Assembly (NCBI GenBank): GCA_903923175.1
Contig: CAIXWQ010000747.1
Span: forward strand, 1 to 42,481
DNA: 42,481 bases
From: an uncultured delta proteobacterium
GTDB lineage: Bacteria; Myxococcota_A; Polyangia; Polyangiales; JADJMO01
Direction of reading: 5' to 3'
Under the pieces are notes generated by a model that worked only from the letters and a program-made list of their open reading frames with translations, ran no database searches and was not told the origin of the DNA. Both the position numbers and the translations under genes were made by a program. The first letter of the stretch is position 1. Each line of letters begins with the position of its first letter. This document shows, piece after piece, positions 39,352 to 42,481 of this stretch.

Positions 39352-42288
39352 TCAGAACGTGGTGCCCAGCGACGCGTACGCCGTGCGGCCGTTCTGGAGG
39401 ATGGTCCGCTGCACGTGCTCGCCGCTCACCGGCGCCGCCCAGCGCGCGTCGAGGAGGTTGTAGACGCCGAAGTTCCAGCGCAGCCCGGCGCCGTCGACCT
39501 GCCCCGAGAACACGAGGTCCCAGACGATCGCCGCGCGCGTCTGCTGCTGAGGCGGATCGGTGAGGTTCTCGTAGCGATCCCAGGCCGGCCCGATCACCGA
39601 CACGCGCGACGACAGCACCAGCGCGCGCGCCACCAGCGGCACGACGCCGCGCAGGCCGGCCAGGAACCAGGGCGAGTTGGGCACCTCGCGGCGCTGCTCG
39701 GCGTGGTCGAGGTAGCGCGTCTTCTGCAGCGAGACCTGCCCCGAGAGCATCCAGCCGTCGCGCAGCTCGCGTCGCAGCTCGAGCTCTCCGCCCACGGTCT
39801 GCACGCGATCGGGGGAGTTCGCGTAGTAGTTCTTGTCGGTCGGCGTCCCCTCGCCGAGCAGCACGATCAGGTTCGAGACGCGGTTCACGTACCCGGAGGC
39901 GACGGCGACCAGCACCTGCGAGAGTCGCTGGCTGAGCTCGAGCTCGGTCGACCAGACGTCCTCGGGCTTGAGGTCGCCGCCCGCACGCTGCGTGTCGGCG
40001 ACGTAGTAGAGCTCGTAGACCGACGGCGCGCGGAAGGCGCGGCCGACGAAGAGCTTGGCGATCCCGCCCTGCCACGGCCGCGTCAGCACCGAGAGGCGCG
40101 GGTTCGCCGAGGTGCCGAAGGTCGAGTACGAGTCGACGCGCACCGCCGGCGAGACGCGCAGGCGCTCGTCGGGCTTCACGTCCACCACCGCGTAGGCCGC
40201 GCCGATCCAGAACGGGTCGTCGCGATCGAGCACGGTCGCGCCCGCGTCGGTGACGCCGAGCTGGTGCGCCTGGAAGTGGCGCTGCAGCTCGCCGCCGAGG
40301 GTGACGCTGGCCCACTTGCCGAGCGGCACCGCGACGCGCTCCTCCACGCCGCCCCAGAGGCCGCGGAAGCTCTCGTGCAGATCGCCGCCGTCGGCCGGCG
40401 CGTACGCGAGCCGGTCGTCGAACGCGTAGACGTTCGCGTGCACGCGGCTCGAGACGACCACCCCCTCGGCGGGCTTCGCGTCCCAGCGCAGCTCGAGGAA
40501 CGCGCGCCGATCGCGGTAGCTCGTGTCGGGGCTGCCGAAGAGCGTGTCGGTCACGCCGGTCGGCAGCGACTTGGTGCGGTCGGTGTAGAACCACTGGAGC
40601 GTGACGTCGCGAAACCAGGCGCGCCCGCTCACCGTGCCGGCGCGGAAGCCGTCGAGCGCGACCGCGCGGCCGTCGCTGGTCGGCGCGGTCGTGCGCACGT
40701 ACTCGGGGAAGGTGAAGTCGCGGCCGTCGGGCGACCACGCGAGCGACACCGACGTCCAGACGCCCGCGTCGGGGCTGGCCTTCCAGGTGGCGTGCACGCG
40801 CGCGCGGCTCACGCCGTACTCGGCGGCGGAGATCCCGGCCTCGACGTGCGTCGGCGCGTCGCGGCCGCGCGTCACGAGGTTCACGACGCCGAAGAACGCC
40901 GAGGTGCCGTAGAGCGCCGAGCCCGGGCCGCGCACGATCTCGATGCGATCGACGTCCTCGAGATCGACGCGCCCGTCGAAGCCGACGTACGACGAGCCGA
41001 TGTAGTTGTCGTTGGTCGGCTGCCCGTCGATCGTGACCAGCACGCGGTTGCCGTAGTTGCCGAGCGGCGCGAACCCGCGGATGCCGAGCGAGGTGTACGC
41101 GCGATCGTCGGTGACGCTCACGCCGCGCACGCCGCGCAGCGCCTCGGCGATGGTCGGGTAGCCCATCGCGCGCAGCTCGATCCCCGGCACGATCGTGACC
41201 GACGCCGGCGCCTCGTCGATGGTCTCGGTGCTGCGCGAGGCGGCGGTGACCTCCTGCGCGTCGGCGAGGTGGAGCTCGAGCTTCTGCTCGCGGTCCGTCG
41301 CGACCACGACCTTGCGCTCGATCGCGCGGTAGCCCGCGTGCGACACGCGCACCACGTGGACGCCGACCGGCACGTGCAGCACCGACGGCGTGAACCCCGA
41401 CGATTTGCCGTCGACCTCGATGAGCGCGTCCTTGAGGTCGGCGTCGACGACCACGGTCCCCGTGAGCACGGCGAGCTGCGGGCTCACCTCGCGCTGCTCG
41501 CGCGGCCCGAGATCGAGCGGCAGCTCGAGCGGGCGGTACCCTTCGCGGCGCAGGTGCAGCGTGTGCTTGCCCGGCGGCACCGAGACGGCGCACGGCGCGA
41601 GGCACGTAGCCTCGCCGTCGTCGCGATCGACGCGCACCTCGGCGCCGGTGACGTCGGGGTCGTCGGCCTTCACGCGCACCGTCGCGAGCAGCGGCGCGAG
41701 CTTCAGCGTGACGACCGTGCGGCTCCCCTCGGCGACCGAGATCTCCTCGGAGGTCGCGAGCTCGTAGCCCGGCAGCTCGGCGAGCACGCGGTACTTGCCG
41801 GGCGCGAGCCCGAGCAGCCGCGGGGCGCTGCCGCGCGCGCCGAGATCCTTGCGATCGAGGTACAGCGTCGCCCCCGCGGGCTCGCTGCGCACGTCGAGCA
41901 CGGCGACGCGCGGCGTGATGCGCGCGATCGCCTCGTCGATCTGCTTGGCTAGACTCGCGTTCGCGTTCGCGTTCGCGTTGGCGCTCGCGCGCTCGCGCGC
42001 CAGCACGTACGCGCGAAAGGCGTCCGGGTAGCGCGCGAGGTGCTCGTAGCAGCGCGCGACGTTGAAGAGCACGTTCGGGTTCGGCGAGAGCCGGTTGCTC
42101 GCGAGGAAGTGCTCGAGCGCGCCGAGGTAGTCGCCGGCCTTGTAGCGTTCGGCGCCGAGCTGGAACTGCAGCTCGGCCTCGTCGGCGACGTCGTCGGCGC
42201 GCGCGCTCGGCGCCACCGCGGCGGCGGCGATTGCGAGCGCGAACGCGAGCGCGACCCACGCGTGATCCGAGGCGCGTCGCGGATGCAT
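39352..42288 (-). CDS. TonB-dependent receptor with N-terminal TPR and PEGA domains
   Basis: A 978-aa outer-membrane protein. Signal peptide residues 1-32 end in ARA-DD. A TPR pair (about 36-98) has FQLGAERYKAGDYLGALEHFLASNRLSPNPNVLFNVARCYEHL. An Asn-Ala repeat follows. PEGA-like beta domains (about 128-340) have VRSEPAGATLYLD, VPPGKHTLHLRREGY and VPVGVHVVRVSHAGY. The plug (about 350-480) has APASVTIVPG, TIAEALRGVRGVSV, VLVTIDGQPTNDNY, IEIVRGPGSALYGTSAFFGVVNLVTR, then a 22-strand-type barrel with YELYYV and a terminal Phe. The PEGA and TPR parts would sit in the periplasm before the plug. The ligand is unknown. ATG 42288 is used; the stop of the upstream gene is only 7 bases away, so they are co-transcribed. 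Confidence 0.93.
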   Translation of the reverse strand: MHPRRASDHAWVALAFALAIAAAAVAPSARADDVADEAELQFQLGAERYKAGDYLGALEHFLASNRLSPNPNVLFNVARCYEHLARYPDAFRAYVLARERASANANANANASLAKQIDEAIARITPRVAVLDVRSEPAGATLYLDRKDLGARGSAPRLLGLAPGKYRVLAELPGYELATSEEISVAEGSRTVVTLKLAPLLATVRVKADDPDVTGAEVRVDRDDGEATCLAPCAVSVPPGKHTLHLRREGYRPLELPLDLGPREQREVSPQLAVLTGTVVVDADLKDALIEVDGKSSGFTPSVLHVPVGVHVVRVSHAGYRAIERKVVVATDREQKLELHLADAQEVTAASRSTETIDEAPASVTIVPGIELRAMGYPTIAEALRGVRGVSVTDDRAYTSLGIRGFAPLGNYGNRVLVTIDGQPTNDNYIGSSYVGFDGRVDLEDVDRIEIVRGPGSALYGTSAFFGVVNLVTRGRDAPTHVEAGISAAEYGVSRARVHATWKASPDAGVWTSVSLAWSPDGRDFTFPEYVRTTAPTSDGRAVALDGFRAGTVSGRAWFRDVTLQWFYTDRTKSLPTGVTDTLFGSPDTSYRDRRAFLELRWDAKPAEGVVVSSRVHANVYAFDDRLAYAPADGGDLHESFRGLWGGVEERVAVPLGKWASVTLGGELQRHFQAHQLGVTDAGATVLDRDDPFWIGAAYAVVDVKPDERLRVSPAVRVDSYSTFGTSANPRLSVLTRPWQGGIAKLFVGRAFRAPSVYELYYVADTQRAGGDLKPEDVWSTELELSQRLSQVLVAVASGYVNRVSNLIVLLGEGTPTDKNYYANSPDRVQTVGGELELRRELRDGWMLSGQVSLQKTRYLDHAEQRREVPNSPWFLAGLRGVVPLVARALVLSSRVSVIGPAWDRYENLTDPPQQQTRAAIVWDLVFSGQVDGAGLRWNFGVYNLLDARWAAPVSGEHVQRTILQNGRTAYASLGTTF
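41956..41979 (-). repeat. Hexanucleotide repeat encoding Asn-Ala run
   Basis: About four CGCGTT units lie between the TPR and PEGA parts of the receptor and give an (Asn-Ala) run on the minus strand. It is the same type of unit as the repeat at 234-263. Confidence 0.85.
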
Positions 42289-42295
42289 CAAGGCT

Positions 42296-42481
42296 TCACC
42301 GGGAGAGCTGGATGTCGACCGGCGGGGGCGCGGTCGCCGTCGTCGGCTTCTTGCCCGCCGCGCCGGCGGCGCTCGGCGTCGCGGGGCCCGCGTTCGCCGG
42401 CCCCTTCGGCGCGATCGCGACGGCCGTCGCGGCGGCGGGCTTCACGCTGGCGTCGGCGTCCGTTCCGTCGCGCGCGTCGGC
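42296..42481 (-). CDS. C-terminal end of a gene cut by the window edge
   Basis: The last 61 codons of a minus-strand gene, too short for frame prediction by size alone. The frame is open from the window edge to TGA at 42296-42298. It reads as an Ala/Pro/Lys/Thr-rich linker (VKPAAATAVAIAPKG, GKKPTTATAPPP) ending VDIQLSR. The stop is 7 bases before the start of the TonB receptor gene. Such linkers are common at the ends of myxobacterial Ser/Thr kinases and PEGA or TPR proteins, but the domain itself is outside the window. Identity is not known. Confidence 0.55.
   Translation of the reverse strand, partial: ADARDGTDADASVKPAAATAVAIAPKGPANAGPATPSAAGAAGKKPTTATAPPPVDIQLSR

Overview
The window is very GC-rich, dense double-stranded coding DNA of a predatory-type delta-proteobacterium. 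I read it as a myxobacterium (Myxococcota, probably Polyangia). The evidence is proteins ending in the MYXO-CTERM sorting signal (Cys motif, hydrophobic segment, Arg cluster), Cys-rich lipoproteins, PEGA and TPR proteins, several roadblock/LC7 proteins and many large two-component proteins. Both ends of the window cut through genes. I see no tRNA, rRNA, CRISPR array, insertion sequence or prophage.

Left part (1-7.8 kb): the 3' end of a hypothetical gene, an unusual multi-cluster [4Fe-4S] protein, a divergent CNNM/CBS membrane protein, a DUF5648-type lipoprotein, an ETF-beta lysine methyltransferase-like enzyme and a SufS-like class V aminotransferase.

The most striking part is 7.9-10.2 kb. 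The first gene encodes a true eukaryote-like actin: about 55-60 % identical to beta-actin by eye, with the C-terminus identical to eukaryotic actin over its last 14 residues. Fourteen bases later comes a 180-aa protein with a twin-arginine signal and a domain that reads like profilin. Then follows a small exported MYXO-CTERM protein. The actin has lost the residues that position the attacking water and the divalent cation (Gln137, Asp154, His161 and Asp157 in actin numbering). A bacterial actin-related protein (BARP) is known from the myxobacterium Haliangium ochraceum. A bacterial actin beside a profilin-like partner is, to my knowledge, not a standard described system and is the main candidate discovery here.

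Middle (10.3-22.3 kb): a radical SAM/SPASM enzyme, an 1835-aa Cys-rich Kelch-like surface lipoprotein with 12 repeated Cys modules, a lipoprotein with secretin N-domain-like regions, a DUF433 protein, a small lipoprotein, and a LysR regulator divergent from an NmrA-type NAD(P)-binding protein.

Signalling island (22.6-32.3 kb), all on the plus strand: histidine kinase, roadblock protein, diiron/MBL (ODP-type) protein, REC-PATAN protein, ParA ATPase, second roadblock protein, REC-HDOD, REC with a dead HD-GYP domain, and a PAS-GAF-PAS histidine kinase. Several genes are coupled by short gaps or ATGA/GTGA overlaps. This looks like one sensing and polarity/positioning circuit.

Right part (32.3-42.5 kb): an isolated SctU/FlhB-type secretion switch protein, an AarF/UbiB-type kinase-like protein, a GT4 glycosyltransferase, a second radical SAM/SPASM enzyme, an LtaS/sulfatase-like membrane enzyme, and a TPR-PEGA-TonB-receptor fusion preceded by the 3' end of another gene. 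These suggest envelope polymer synthesis and uptake.
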